DNA from: Streptomyces sp. MMBL 11-1
Lineage (GTDB): Bacteria > Actinomycetota > Actinomycetes > Streptomycetales > Streptomycetaceae
Length of the DNA stretch: 64,000 nucleotides
Reading direction: 5' to 3'
Assembly: GCF_028622875.1 (NCBI RefSeq)
Contig: NZ_CP117709.1
Span: 6,947,001 to 7,011,000 of the forward strand
Shown: positions 32,763-40,970 of the stretch, piece by piece
Layout: the number at the start of each line of letters is the position of its first letter
How positions within the stretch are numbered: the stretch's first letter is position 1
Notes under the pieces: generated by a model
Database searches by the model: none
What the model saw: only the letters and a program-made list of their open reading frames with translations
Told to the model about the DNA's origin: nothing
Translations under genes and position numbers: made by a program

Positions 32763-33770
32763 TTGACTTTGCCGACCTCGGCACAGGGCGCGCCGGGCAA
32801 CTCGAAAAGCCGGGAGTTCGGCATCGGATGCGCCCACGGGAAAGTGATTCTGCTGGGGGAGCACGCCGTCGTCTACGGGGCCCCGGCGCTGGCCCTTCCG
32901 GTCGCGGAGCTGACGGTCACGGCGAGCGCCGCGCGGTCCTCGCACCCCTCCGCCGTCGCCGGGGACGTCACCTTCACCGTGGCGGGGGCATCCGGACCGG
33001 TGGTGCTGGAGGGCGCCGACGGACTCCGGAGCCTGGTGGCGGAATTCGAGCGAGCGGCGGGTGTCACCGGCCGTCCGCATCTGGACGTGATCATCGACTG
33101 TGTGATCCCGGCCGGCCGGGGGCTCGGCTCCAGCGCCGCGTGCGCGCGGGCCGTGGTCCTCGCGCTCGCCGACCTCTTCGGCGTCGAACTCGACGCCGGA
33201 ACCGTGTTCGACCTCGTGCAGGTCGCCGAGAACGTCGCGCACGGCCGGGCGAGCGGCATCGACACCCTCGCCACCGCTTCGCCGTATCCCGTGCTGCTGT
33301 CCGGTGGCGTCGCCCGCGAACCGCGGATCGGGTTCGACGGCCGGATCGTCGTCGCGGACAGCGGGGTCGCCGGCCGGACCAAGGACGCCGTCGAACTGCT
33401 GAGGCGTGGCTTCGAGAGCGACCCGGCGGCGGGGGAGGAATTCGTCACCGCGGCCACGGAGCTGACACGCGGGGCCGTGCGCGACCTCGCCGACGGTCGG
33501 GCCGCGGCCTTCGGGAGACGGCTGACCGCCTGTCACGAGCTGCTCGCCGGAGCGGGACTCAGCACCGACCGCATCGACGCGCTGGTCCGGGCGGCACTCG
33601 CCGCGGACGCCTTCGGGGCCAAGATCAGCGGCGGCGGCCTGGGAGGCTGCGTGATCGCCTCGGCCGAGGGGCCGGAGCACGCCCAGCGGGTCGAGCGGCG
33701 GATGCGTGCGGCCGGGGCGGTGCAGACCTGGGTCGTGCCGATCGAGAGGTACACCGGACATGCCCGTTGA
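32763..33770 (+). CDS. mk: Mevalonate kinase, TTG start
   Basis: A 335-residue GHMP kinase that phosphorylates mevalonate. Motifs are GKVILLGEHAVVYGAPALALP at the N-terminus, PAGRGLGSSAACARA for ATP, and KISGGGLGGCVIA near the C-terminus. No ATG or GTG is available in frame near the conserved start. TTG at 32763, 9 bases behind AAGGAG, gives a length close to the Streptomyces CL190 enzyme; the upstream in-frame ATG at 32661 would add unrelated residues. Gene order MK-MPD-PMK-Fni-HMGR-HMGS is that of CL190. It overlaps the next gene by 11 bp. Confidence 0.92.
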   Translation: MTLPTSAQGAPGNSKSREFGIGCAHGKVILLGEHAVVYGAPALALPVAELTVTASAARSSHPSAVAGDVTFTVAGASGPVVLEGADGLRSLVAEFERAAGVTGRPHLDVIIDCVIPAGRGLGSSAACARAVVLALADLFGVELDAGTVFDLVQVAENVAHGRASGIDTLATASPYPVLLSGGVAREPRIGFDGRIVVADSGVAGRTKDAVELLRRGFESDPAAGEEFVTAATELTRGAVRDLADGRAAAFGRRLTACHELLAGAGLSTDRIDALVRAALAADAFGAKISGGGLGGCVIASAEGPEHAQRVERRMRAAGAVQTWVVPIERYTGHAR

Positions 33771-34785
33771 CGCCCGCGTCCCGGACGACGGCGCCACCGC
33801 GGTCGCTCATCCGAACATCGCCCTGGTCAAGTACTGGGGCAAACGCGACGAGCGGCTCGTCCTCCCCGTCACCGACAGCCTGTCGCTGACGCTGGACGCC
33901 TTCCCGACGACCACCTCCGTACGGCCGGGCCCGGCCGTGCCCACGGACGAGGTGACGCTGAACGGCGAACCGGCCGACGACGGGTTCCACCGCCGCGTCA
34001 CCGCCTTCCTGGACCTGGTCCGGGCCCGGGCGGGGAGGACCGAGCGAGCTGTCGTGACCACCCTCAACTCGGTCCCGACCGGGGCGGGCCTGGCGTCCTC
34101 CGCGAGCGGCTTCGCCGCCCTGGCCGTGGCCTCGGCGGCCGCGTACGGGCTCCGGCTGGACGCCACCGCGCTCTCCCGGCTGGCCCGGCGCGGATCGGGT
34201 TCGGCCGCCCGGTCGGTCTTCGGGGGGTTCGCGGTCTGGTACGCGGGCCCGGAGGCCGACGCGGGGGAGGACAGGGGCCGGGACCTCGCCTCCTACGCCG
34301 AGCGGGTCCCCGCCGAACTCGATCCGGCGCTGGTGATCGCCCTGCTGGACAGCGGCCCCAAGGCGATCTCCAGCCGGGTGGCCATGAGGCGGACCGTCCA
34401 GACCTCACCGCTGTACCGGCCGTGGGCCGAGTCGAGCCGGGCGGACCTCGCCGGGATGCGCGAGGCCCTGTCCCGCGGAGACCTCGAAGCGGTCGGGGAG
34501 ATCGCCGAACGCAACGCACTCGGCATGCACGCCACGATGCTCGCCGCGCGCCCGGCGGTGCGCTACCTGTCGCCCGCCTCCCTCACCGTGCTCGACGCGG
34601 TGCTGGAACTGCGGCGGGCGGGTGTGCCGGCCTACGCGACGATCGACGCGGGACCCAACGTGAAGGTGCTGTGCCGGCGTGTCGACGCGGACCGGGTCGC
34701 CGGGGCGGTGCGTGCCGCCGCGTCGTGCCGAACGGTCGTCACCGGTCGCGGTCCGGGCGCCCGACTGCACAGCGGGGTCCGGTGA
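33760..34785 (+). CDS. mvaD: Diphosphomevalonate decarboxylase
   Basis: A 341-residue GHMP-family enzyme that converts mevalonate 5-diphosphate to isopentenyl diphosphate and CO2. Characteristic features are HPNIALVKYWGKRDERLVLP near the N-terminus, SVPTGAGLASSASGFAALA for ATP, RRGSGSAARSVFGGFAVW and IDAGPNVKVLC with the catalytic Asp region at the end. The ATG at 33760 overlaps the mevalonate kinase gene. Confidence 0.94.
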   Translation: MPVDARVPDDGATAVAHPNIALVKYWGKRDERLVLPVTDSLSLTLDAFPTTTSVRPGPAVPTDEVTLNGEPADDGFHRRVTAFLDLVRARAGRTERAVVTTLNSVPTGAGLASSASGFAALAVASAAAYGLRLDATALSRLARRGSGSAARSVFGGFAVWYAGPEADAGEDRGRDLASYAERVPAELDPALVIALLDSGPKAISSRVAMRRTVQTSPLYRPWAESSRADLAGMREALSRGDLEAVGEIAERNALGMHATMLAARPAVRYLSPASLTVLDAVLELRRAGVPAYATIDAGPNVKVLCRRVDADRVAGAVRAAASCRTVVTGRGPGARLHSGVR

Positions 34786-34787
34786 CC

Positions 34788-35912
34788 ATGACCCGCACGG
34801 TGACCCGGCACGCGCCGGGCAAACTGTTCGCCGCCGGGGAGTACGCGGTCGTGGAGCCGGGCAACCCGGCGATCCTGGTGGCGGTCGACCGGCGGGTCTC
34901 CGCCACGGTGACCGCCCCCGGCAGCGCCGGCGCCGATGTCGTGATCACCTCGGACCTGCTCGCTCAAGAGGTGCGGTTGCGATGGCACGGTGACCGGCTC
35001 GCCGGCCTCGGCCCGGTGGACGACCGACTGGCGCACGAAGCCCTGGCGCACGTGGTGTCGGCCGTCGAGGTCACCGACCGGCTGCGGGCCGAGCGCGGGC
35101 TGCCCGCCTCCGCGCTCCACATCACGATCGGCAGCCGGCTGCACGACCGGGGCAGGAAGTACGGCCTGGGCTCCAGCGGAGCGGTCACCGTGGCGACCGT
35201 CGAGGCCACGGCCGCGTACCGCGGGATGGAACTGCCGCCCGGGGCACGGTTCCGGCTGGCCCTGCTCGCGACGGCGCGGATCGACCCCGGCCCCTCCGGC
35301 GGTGACCTCGCCGCCAGCACGTGGGGTGGCTGGATCGCCTACCGGGCGCCCGACCGCGGGGCCGTGCTGGAGTCGGCCCGGCGCCGGGGCGTGGAGGAGA
35401 CACTGCGTGCCCCCTGGCCCGCGTGCGAGGTCCGGCCGCTGCCGTCGCCCCGCGGACTCGCCCTCGTCGTCGGCTGGACCGGACGGCCCGCCTCGACCGC
35501 GGCCCTGGCGTCGGGCCTGGACACGAGCGACTGGCGGGGCGGCCCGTCCCACCGGGACTTCCTGGCCGCCAGCGCCGACTGCGTCCGTGCCGCGATCCGC
35601 GCGATCGAGGACGGCGACCGAGCCGGCCTGCTGGACCGGTTCCGTGCCGCACGGCAGCTGCTCGCCCGCCTGGACGAGGAGACCGGACTCGGCGTCTTCA
35701 CCCCGGAGCTGCGTGCGCTGTGCGACGAGGCCGAGGCCGCCGGCGGAGCGGCCAAACCCTCGGGCGCGGGCGGCGGCGACTGCGGCATCGCCCTGCTGCC
35801 CGACGAAGCACCGGAGCGGATCGCGCGGCTGAGGGCCCGCTGGAAAGAGGTCGGAATCGTGCCGTTGCCCCTCCGCCCCGCCGACCGAAGGGACCAGAGC
35901 AATGATCGCTGA
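34788..35912 (+). CDS. pmk: Phosphomevalonate kinase
   Basis: A 374-residue GHMP kinase with RHAPGKLFAAGEYAVVEPGNPA, the ATP loop KYGLGSSGAVTVATVEA, GPSGGDLAASTWGGWIAY and KPSGAGGGDCGIAL. It phosphorylates mevalonate 5-phosphate. ATG 34788 lies three bases after the previous stop; GTG 34782 overlapping that stop is the alternative. It overlaps the isomerase gene by 11 bp. This bacterial type is normally found only in mevalonate operons, supporting dedicated isoprenoid supply. Confidence 0.93.
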   Translation: MTRTVTRHAPGKLFAAGEYAVVEPGNPAILVAVDRRVSATVTAPGSAGADVVITSDLLAQEVRLRWHGDRLAGLGPVDDRLAHEALAHVVSAVEVTDRLRAERGLPASALHITIGSRLHDRGRKYGLGSSGAVTVATVEATAAYRGMELPPGARFRLALLATARIDPGPSGGDLAASTWGGWIAYRAPDRGAVLESARRRGVEETLRAPWPACEVRPLPSPRGLALVVGWTGRPASTAALASGLDTSDWRGGPSHRDFLAASADCVRAAIRAIEDGDRAGLLDRFRAARQLLARLDEETGLGVFTPELRALCDEAEAAGGAAKPSGAGGGDCGIALLPDEAPERIARLRARWKEVGIVPLPLRPADRRDQSNDR

Positions 35913-37017
35913 ACGCAAGGACGACCATGTCCGGCTCGCCGTCGAGCAGCAACACGGACCCGGCGGCCGCAACCAGTTCGACGACGTGTCCTTCGTCCAC
36001 CACGCGCTGGCCGGCCTCGACCGGCCGGAGGTGTCCCTGCGGACCCGGTTCGCGGGCATCGAATGGCCGGTCCCCCTGTACATCAACGCGATGACCGGCG
36101 GCAGCGCCAGGACCGGCGTCATCAACCGGGACCTGGCGATCGCCGCGCGCGAGACCGGCGTGCCGATCGCGTCAGGATCCATGAGCGCCTATTTCAAGGA
36201 CCCGTCGTCGGCCGACACGTTCGCCGTGATGCGCCGGGAGAACCCGGACGGGTTCCTCATGGCGAACATCAACGCGACGACCACCGTCGACGACGCGCGG
36301 CGGGCCGTCGGTCTGCTGGGGGCCGACGCCCTGCAGATCCACCTCAACACCGTCCAGGAGACGGTGATGCCGGAGGGCGACCGGTCGTTCGCCTCCTGGG
36401 GCCCGCGGATCGAGGAGATCGCGGCCGGTGTGGACGTACCGGTGATCGTCAAGGAGGTCGGGTTCGGGCTGAGCCGCGAGACCGTGGCCCTGCTCCAGAA
36501 GCTCGGCGTCCGGGTCGCCGATGTCGGCGGTCGCGGCGGGACCGACTTCGCCCGCATCGAGAACGGCAGGCGCGATGGCGCCGACTACGCCTACCTCGAC
36601 GGCTGGGGGCAGAGCACGGCCGCCTGTCTGCTGGACGGGCAGGGAGCGGGCATTCCGCTGCTCGCCTCCGGTGGCGTCCGCCACCCGCTCGACGTGGCCC
36701 GCTCGCTGGCCCTCGGCGCCGCCGCCGTCGGTGCCTCCGGCGGATTCCTGAAGACCCTTCTGGACGGCGGGGTGTCCGCGCTGGTCGAGCAGATCTCCAC
36801 CTGGCTCGATCATCTGGCGGGACTGATGACCGCGCTCGGCGCGCGCACACCGGCCGAGCTGACCCGGTGCGACGTGCTGGTCCACGGGGCCCTGCGGGAC
36901 TTCTGCGTCGACCGGGGCATCGACACGCGCCGGACAGCCCAACGGTCCGGCTTCCTCAACACCACGGACCGCACCACGGACCGCACGATGGACCGCACGA
37001 CGGGGAGCACACGATGA
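35902..37017 (+). CDS. fni: Type 2 isopentenyl-diphosphate delta-isomerase (FMN, NADPH)
   Basis: A 371-residue TIM-barrel flavoprotein that interconverts IPP and DMAPP. Conserved pieces are INAMTGGSARTGVINRDLAIAA, MSAYFKD, QIHLNTVQETVMPEGDR with the catalytic Gln, VIVKEVGFGLS, VGGRGGTDFARIEN and LLASGGVRHPLDVARSLALGA for the phosphate of FMN. It sits between phosphomevalonate kinase and HMG-CoA reductase with ATGA coupling to the latter. The C-terminal tail carries a short Thr-Asp-Arg repeat (TDRTTDRTMDRTTG), absent from the catalytic core and probably disordered. Confidence 0.94.
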   Translation: MIAERKDDHVRLAVEQQHGPGGRNQFDDVSFVHHALAGLDRPEVSLRTRFAGIEWPVPLYINAMTGGSARTGVINRDLAIAARETGVPIASGSMSAYFKDPSSADTFAVMRRENPDGFLMANINATTTVDDARRAVGLLGADALQIHLNTVQETVMPEGDRSFASWGPRIEEIAAGVDVPVIVKEVGFGLSRETVALLQKLGVRVADVGGRGGTDFARIENGRRDGADYAYLDGWGQSTAACLLDGQGAGIPLLASGGVRHPLDVARSLALGAAAVGASGGFLKTLLDGGVSALVEQISTWLDHLAGLMTALGARTPAELTRCDVLVHGALRDFCVDRGIDTRRTAQRSGFLNTTDRTTDRTMDRTTGSTR

Positions 37018-38075
37018 ACGACACGTACGAGACCGCCGGGGTCCCCATGAGATGGGTGGGGCCGTTGCGGATCTCCGGGAACGTCGCCGTCACCGAGACC
37101 GAAGTGCCGCTAGCCACCTACGAGACACCCCTGTGGCCGTCCGTGCAGCGCGGCGCGAACATCTCCCGGCGCACCGAGCGGGGGATCGTGGCCACGCTCG
37201 TCGATGACCGGATGACGCGATCGGTGCTCGTCGAGGCGGAGGACGCGCAGGCCGCCCATGCCGCGACCCGGCAGCTCGACGCGCGTATCGACGAACTGCG
37301 TGAGGTGGTACGCGGTTGCAGCAGATACGCCGAACTGCTCGGCATGCGGTACGAGATCGCGGCCGATCTGCTGTTCATCCGGTTCGAGTTCAGCACCGGT
37401 GACGCCTCCGGCCACAACATGGTCACCCTCGCGGCCGACGCCCTGCTGGCCCACATCCTGCGGACCGTTCCGGATATCGCGTACGGGTCGATATCCGGGA
37501 ACTACTGCACGGACAAGAAAGCCACCGCCGTCAACGGAATTCTGGGCCGCGGCAAGAACGTCGTCACCGAACTCCTCGTGCCGCGTTCGGTGGTCGTCGA
37601 GAGGCTGCACACGACGGCCGCGAAGATCGCTTCCCTGAACGTACGCAAGAACCTCATCGGCACGCTGCTGGCGGGCGGAATCCGCTCGGCCAACGCCCAT
37701 TACGCGAATATGCTGCTCGCCTTCTATCTGGCGACCGGCCAGGACGCGGCCAACATCGTCGAGGGATCGCAGGGCGTCACCATCGCCGAGGACCGCGACG
37801 GTGACCTGTACTTCTCCTGCACCCTGCCGAACCTGATCGTGGGCACGGTGGGCAACGGCAAGGGACTGGGCTTCGTGGAGGCCAATCTCATCCGCCTCGG
37901 CTGCCGGGCCGACCGTCCCACCGGAGAGAACGCGCACCGACTCGCGGTCGTCGCGGCCGCGACGGTCCTGTGCGGTGAACTCTCGCTCCTCGCCGCGCAG
38001 ACGAACCCCGGCGAACTCATGCGCGCGCACGTCCGTCTGGAACGCGACAACGAGACGACCCGGATCGGGGTGTAG
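37014..38075 (+). CDS. hmgr: 3-Hydroxy-3-methylglutaryl-CoA reductase
   Basis: A 353-residue soluble NADPH-dependent HMG-CoA reductase without membrane anchor. It shows EVPLATYETPLWPSVQRGANISRR at the substrate site, RFEFSTGDASGHNMVT, the catalytic lysine in GNYCTDKKATAVNGILGRGK, and VEGSQGVTIAEDRDGDLYFSCTLPNLIVGTVGNGKG. It reduces HMG-CoA to mevalonate, the committing step. Length equals the CL190 enzyme. Coupled by ATGA to fni and followed after 3 bp by HMG-CoA synthase. Confidence 0.95.
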   Translation: MNDTYETAGVPMRWVGPLRISGNVAVTETEVPLATYETPLWPSVQRGANISRRTERGIVATLVDDRMTRSVLVEAEDAQAAHAATRQLDARIDELREVVRGCSRYAELLGMRYEIAADLLFIRFEFSTGDASGHNMVTLAADALLAHILRTVPDIAYGSISGNYCTDKKATAVNGILGRGKNVVTELLVPRSVVVERLHTTAAKIASLNVRKNLIGTLLAGGIRSANAHYANMLLAFYLATGQDAANIVEGSQGVTIAEDRDGDLYFSCTLPNLIVGTVGNGKGLGFVEANLIRLGCRADRPTGENAHRLAVVAAATVLCGELSLLAAQTNPGELMRAHVRLERDNETTRIGV

Positions 38076-38078
38076 GAC

Positions 38079-39263
38079 ATGACCGGGAACGGCGTCACCG
38101 GCACCGTCGGAATTCACGACCTGTCCTTCGCGACGACACGGTTCGTCCTGCCCCACACGGAACTGGCCCTCCACAACGGCGCCGACATAGCCAAGTACCA
38201 CATCGGTATCGGCCAGCGGGCGATGAGCGTGCCCGCCGTCGACGAGGACATCGTGACCATGGCCGCGACCGCGGCCGCCCCGGTGGTCGCCCGGCACGGC
38301 ACCGACGGCATCCGGACGGTGGTGCTCGCGACGGAGTCGTCCATCGACCAGGCGAAGGCCGCCGGTGTCTACGTCCACTCGCTCCTCGGCATGCCCTCCG
38401 CCGTCCGGGTCGTGGAACTGAAGCAGGCCTGCTACGCCGGCACCGCCGCACTCCAGTTCGCCCTGGGGCTCGTCCACCGGGACCCCGCCCAGCGCGTCCT
38501 GGTGATCGCCACCGATGTCGCGAAGTACGACCCGGACAGCCCCGGTGAGGCGACCCAGGGGGCGGCCGCGGTCGCCATGCTGGTCTCGGCGGACCCCGCG
38601 CTCGTCCGCGTGGAGGAGCCCTCGGGGCTGTTCACCGCCGACGTCATGGACTTCTGGCGTCCGAACTACCGGGAGGCCGCACTGGTGGACGGGCAGGAGT
38701 CCATCTCCGCCTATCTGCAGGCGGTGGAAGGGGTGTGGAAGGACTACCGGGAGAAGGGCGGGCGGGCGCTCGGCGAGTTCGCCGCCTTCTGTTACCACCA
38801 GCCGTTCACGAAGATGGCCTACAAGGCGCACCGGCACCTGCTGCACTGCTGCGGCGAGGACACCGATGACGCCGTGGTGGACCGTGTCCTCGGGCGGACC
38901 ACGGCCTACAACACCGTCATCGGCAACAGCTGCACCGCCTCCGTGTACCTGGCCCTGGCCGCGCTGCTCGACGACGCGGACGACCTGAGCGGGCGGCCGG
39001 TCGGGTTCCTCAGCTACGGGTCCGGCAGTGTCGCGGAGTTCTTCGCGGGGACCGTCGTTCCCGGCTACCGCGCGCACCTGCGGACCGCCGCCCACCGCGA
39101 GGCGGTCTCCCGCCGCCGGCCGATCGACTACGCCGCCTGCCGCGAGCTGCGCGCGCACTCCCTGCCGACCGACGGCGGCGACCACCTGGTGCCGACGCAG
39201 ACAGAGGGGCCCTACCGGCTCGCCGGGATCAGCCGGCACAAGCGCCTGTACGAGGCGCGCTGA
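38079..39263 (+). CDS. hmgs: 3-Hydroxy-3-methylglutaryl-CoA synthase
   Basis: A 394-residue thiolase-fold enzyme that condenses acetyl-CoA with acetoacetyl-CoA. The nucleophile Cys118 is in VVELKQACYAGTAALQFA, the catalytic Glu region in TESSIDQAKAAGVYVHSLLG, and the His region in YHQPFTKMAYKAHRHLL. It is the last gene of the mevalonate operon, followed by a strong hairpin. No acetoacetyl-CoA synthase (NphT7 type) gene is visible next to it, so acetoacetyl-CoA must come from elsewhere. Confidence 0.94.
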   Translation: MTGNGVTGTVGIHDLSFATTRFVLPHTELALHNGADIAKYHIGIGQRAMSVPAVDEDIVTMAATAAAPVVARHGTDGIRTVVLATESSIDQAKAAGVYVHSLLGMPSAVRVVELKQACYAGTAALQFALGLVHRDPAQRVLVIATDVAKYDPDSPGEATQGAAAVAMLVSADPALVRVEEPSGLFTADVMDFWRPNYREAALVDGQESISAYLQAVEGVWKDYREKGGRALGEFAAFCYHQPFTKMAYKAHRHLLHCCGEDTDDAVVDRVLGRTTAYNTVIGNSCTASVYLALAALLDDADDLSGRPVGFLSYGSGSVAEFFAGTVVPGYRAHLRTAAHREAVSRRRPIDYAACRELRAHSLPTDGGDHLVPTQTEGPYRLAGISRHKRLYEAR

Positions 39264-39300
39264 GGGCTGTCCCGTCCACCCCTGGTGGCTGCCCGCCCGG

Positions 39301-39336
39301 GTGCGTCCCGCGGCCGCCTCGGGCCGCGGGACGCAC
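39301..39336. terminator. Bidirectional terminator, perfect 15-bp arms
   Basis: Arms GTGCGTCCCGCGGCC (39301-39315) and its exact complement (39322-39336) with a 6-base loop, between the convergent HMG-CoA synthase gene and the transposase-like gene. Confidence 0.82.
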
Positions 39337-39357
39337 CGCCGCACATCGGCTCCTCCG

Positions 39358-40743
39358 TCAGGAGGCGGCGCCGGGTGCCCGATGGTGGGTGCGCGGCAGG
39401 GCGGCCCGATGCGCGGGCTCCGTCCCGCCCGCTGCCATCAGGTGCAGCCGGCTGGTCATCTCCATGCTCCGGCGGTGCAGATCCGCCGGGTTGAGGCAGG
39501 CGTAGGTGTCCGCGACGATCGCCTTGTCGTGGGCGGTGACCTCGTGGTGGCGCAGAGTGCGGTGGTACGGGGTGGCCGTGTCGTACTCCTTGCGGCGCGG
39601 GCCCCCGTTCTCATCGGCGGGCACGGAGTGCTGCTGCGGGTAGAAGTAGTTGGTGAGGGTGGACAGCGCCGCCCAGATCTGGTTGAGCAGCACCAGTTGC
39701 GCGGTGGTGTCGTACCGGTGGTCGCCGGTGATGGTCCGCAGCAGGCTCCAGTTCTTCTGGCCGACGTGGTGGTTGCCGCTGTACGTCGGGCGTGCGTGCG
39801 TGAACGTCACCCGGCGCTGCCCGCACCAGCCCAGCAGGATGTCCTCGGCCTCGGAACCGGAGTTGCCCGAGTCGAGCCCCAGCATCGGGAACGGCAGGAT
39901 CCGGGCGACCTCGTCCAGCGCGTACGGCACCCGGTTGACGTTGCGGATCGTGCGGTTCTCCGACCAGCCGGTGGCGATGTCGGTGACGGTCACCGTCCGC
40001 AGGCAGCCGTCCTCCGGCCCGTCGCCGTCGTGCCGGACGACCGTGATCTCCATGAAGCCCGGCCGGGTGTGGTCCCACTCGGCCCAGTTGAGCAGGGGGA
40101 GTTCGTTGCGCAGCAGCGATCCGGCCCGGATGTGCTTGGGCACCACGGTCCGCTGCCGCTGCTCCGCCAGCCGTCGGTCGATCGTCGCCGCCGACATGCC
40201 CATCAGCAACTCGGCGGTCTCGTCACTGATGTCCAGCTCGCCGTGGCGGCGCAGCACCGGCACCAGGTGGGGCAGGACCGGGGCCAGCCGCTTGCCCGCG
40301 GGCCGGTCCAGTACCTTCCAGCAGAGCGTCAGGGCGGCGACGACATCGGCGTCGTACTTGGTACGACCGGTGCGCGGCGGCCTGGCGGCCTGCGGGCGCG
40401 CCACCCTCAGCAGCGCCTTGCGGGCGTGGCTGCGGTGCCATCCGGTGACCGCGCACAGGTGGTCGAGGATCTCCGACTTCTCCTGCTTGCCCGCCTGGGC
40501 GTAGCGGGTGGCGACCGTGTTGGCCAGGGCCTTGCGTTCGGCGAGCGTGCAGGCCGTCGTTCCGGTCGGGACGACGGCGGATTCGGTGGCGGGCGCGTCC
40601 GGTTCGCCCGGGAAGGAGCGTCGCGGTGTCCGGGCCGGCCGGCCGGCCCAGGGCGCGAGCGCCCCCGCGAGGCCGGGCCCGGGTCTGTTCCCTGTGTCGA
40701 TCCGCAGTTCGGTGATGGCTGAGTCCGTCACTGTGTCCCCCAT
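39358..40743 (-). CDS. Transposase/integrase-like protein lacking the DDE triad, possible domesticated DNA-binding protein
   Basis: A full-length, uninterrupted 461-residue protein related to ISNCY-type transposases with an rve fold. The N-terminal helix-turn-helix reads KSEILDHLCAVTGWHRSHARKALL, and the core shows HTRPGFMEITVVRHDGD, VTDIATGW and QKNWSLLRTITGD. In active relatives, as I recall them, the triad lies in EIDLV, DSDNGSEF and VEQKNW. Here those positions are T234, G293 and G328, with the classic 34-residue gap kept between the last two. No terminal inverted repeats are seen. It is divergent from the MMPL exporter at 40971, as a regulator would be. An inactive IS remnant is the alternative. 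Confidence 0.75.
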   Translation of the reverse strand: MGDTVTDSAITELRIDTGNRPGPGLAGALAPWAGRPARTPRRSFPGEPDAPATESAVVPTGTTACTLAERKALANTVATRYAQAGKQEKSEILDHLCAVTGWHRSHARKALLRVARPQAARPPRTGRTKYDADVVAALTLCWKVLDRPAGKRLAPVLPHLVPVLRRHGELDISDETAELLMGMSAATIDRRLAEQRQRTVVPKHIRAGSLLRNELPLLNWAEWDHTRPGFMEITVVRHDGDGPEDGCLRTVTVTDIATGWSENRTIRNVNRVPYALDEVARILPFPMLGLDSGNSGSEAEDILLGWCGQRRVTFTHARPTYSGNHHVGQKNWSLLRTITGDHRYDTTAQLVLLNQIWAALSTLTNYFYPQQHSVPADENGGPRRKEYDTATPYHRTLRHHEVTAHDKAIVADTYACLNPADLHRRSMEMTSRLHLMAAGGTEPAHRAALPRTHHRAPGAAS

Positions 40744-40970
40744 GATCGGCGGCCTCTTGATGAGACCCTCGCCCTATGCGTCGAGCGGGGGACGCGCCAG
40801 ATCGACAACCTGGCTGCGGAAGGGGCGATTTTTCGACGACGTTGGCTGAATGCGCACGCGCACTTTTCGTGCGGCAACCCAGCCGTAGTGATCGGTTCGG
40901 CGGCTGCCTACGCTCGCTGTGTTCATCGCAGGCAACGAGATCAGAGGTGGCCGGTGGCAGGGGTGCAGGG
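40744..40970. promoter_or_regulatory. Divergent promoter between the transposase-like gene and the MMPL exporter
   Basis: 227 bp without a gene. A ribosome site AGAGG faces the transposase-like gene. A short palindrome GCACGcgcactttttCGTGC-like pair lies at about 40855-40873 in an A/T-richer patch and could be an operator. Confidence 0.4.

Noticed and set aside
22040..39263. Lavanducyanin-type or ABBA-type (endophenazine) pathway
   Set aside because: No cyclolavandulyl diphosphate synthase-like or ABBA prenyltransferase gene is present in the window; only a UbiA-type enzyme is seen.
39358..40743. Active insertion sequence
   Set aside because: No terminal inverted repeats or target duplication found at either side, and the catalytic acids are replaced.
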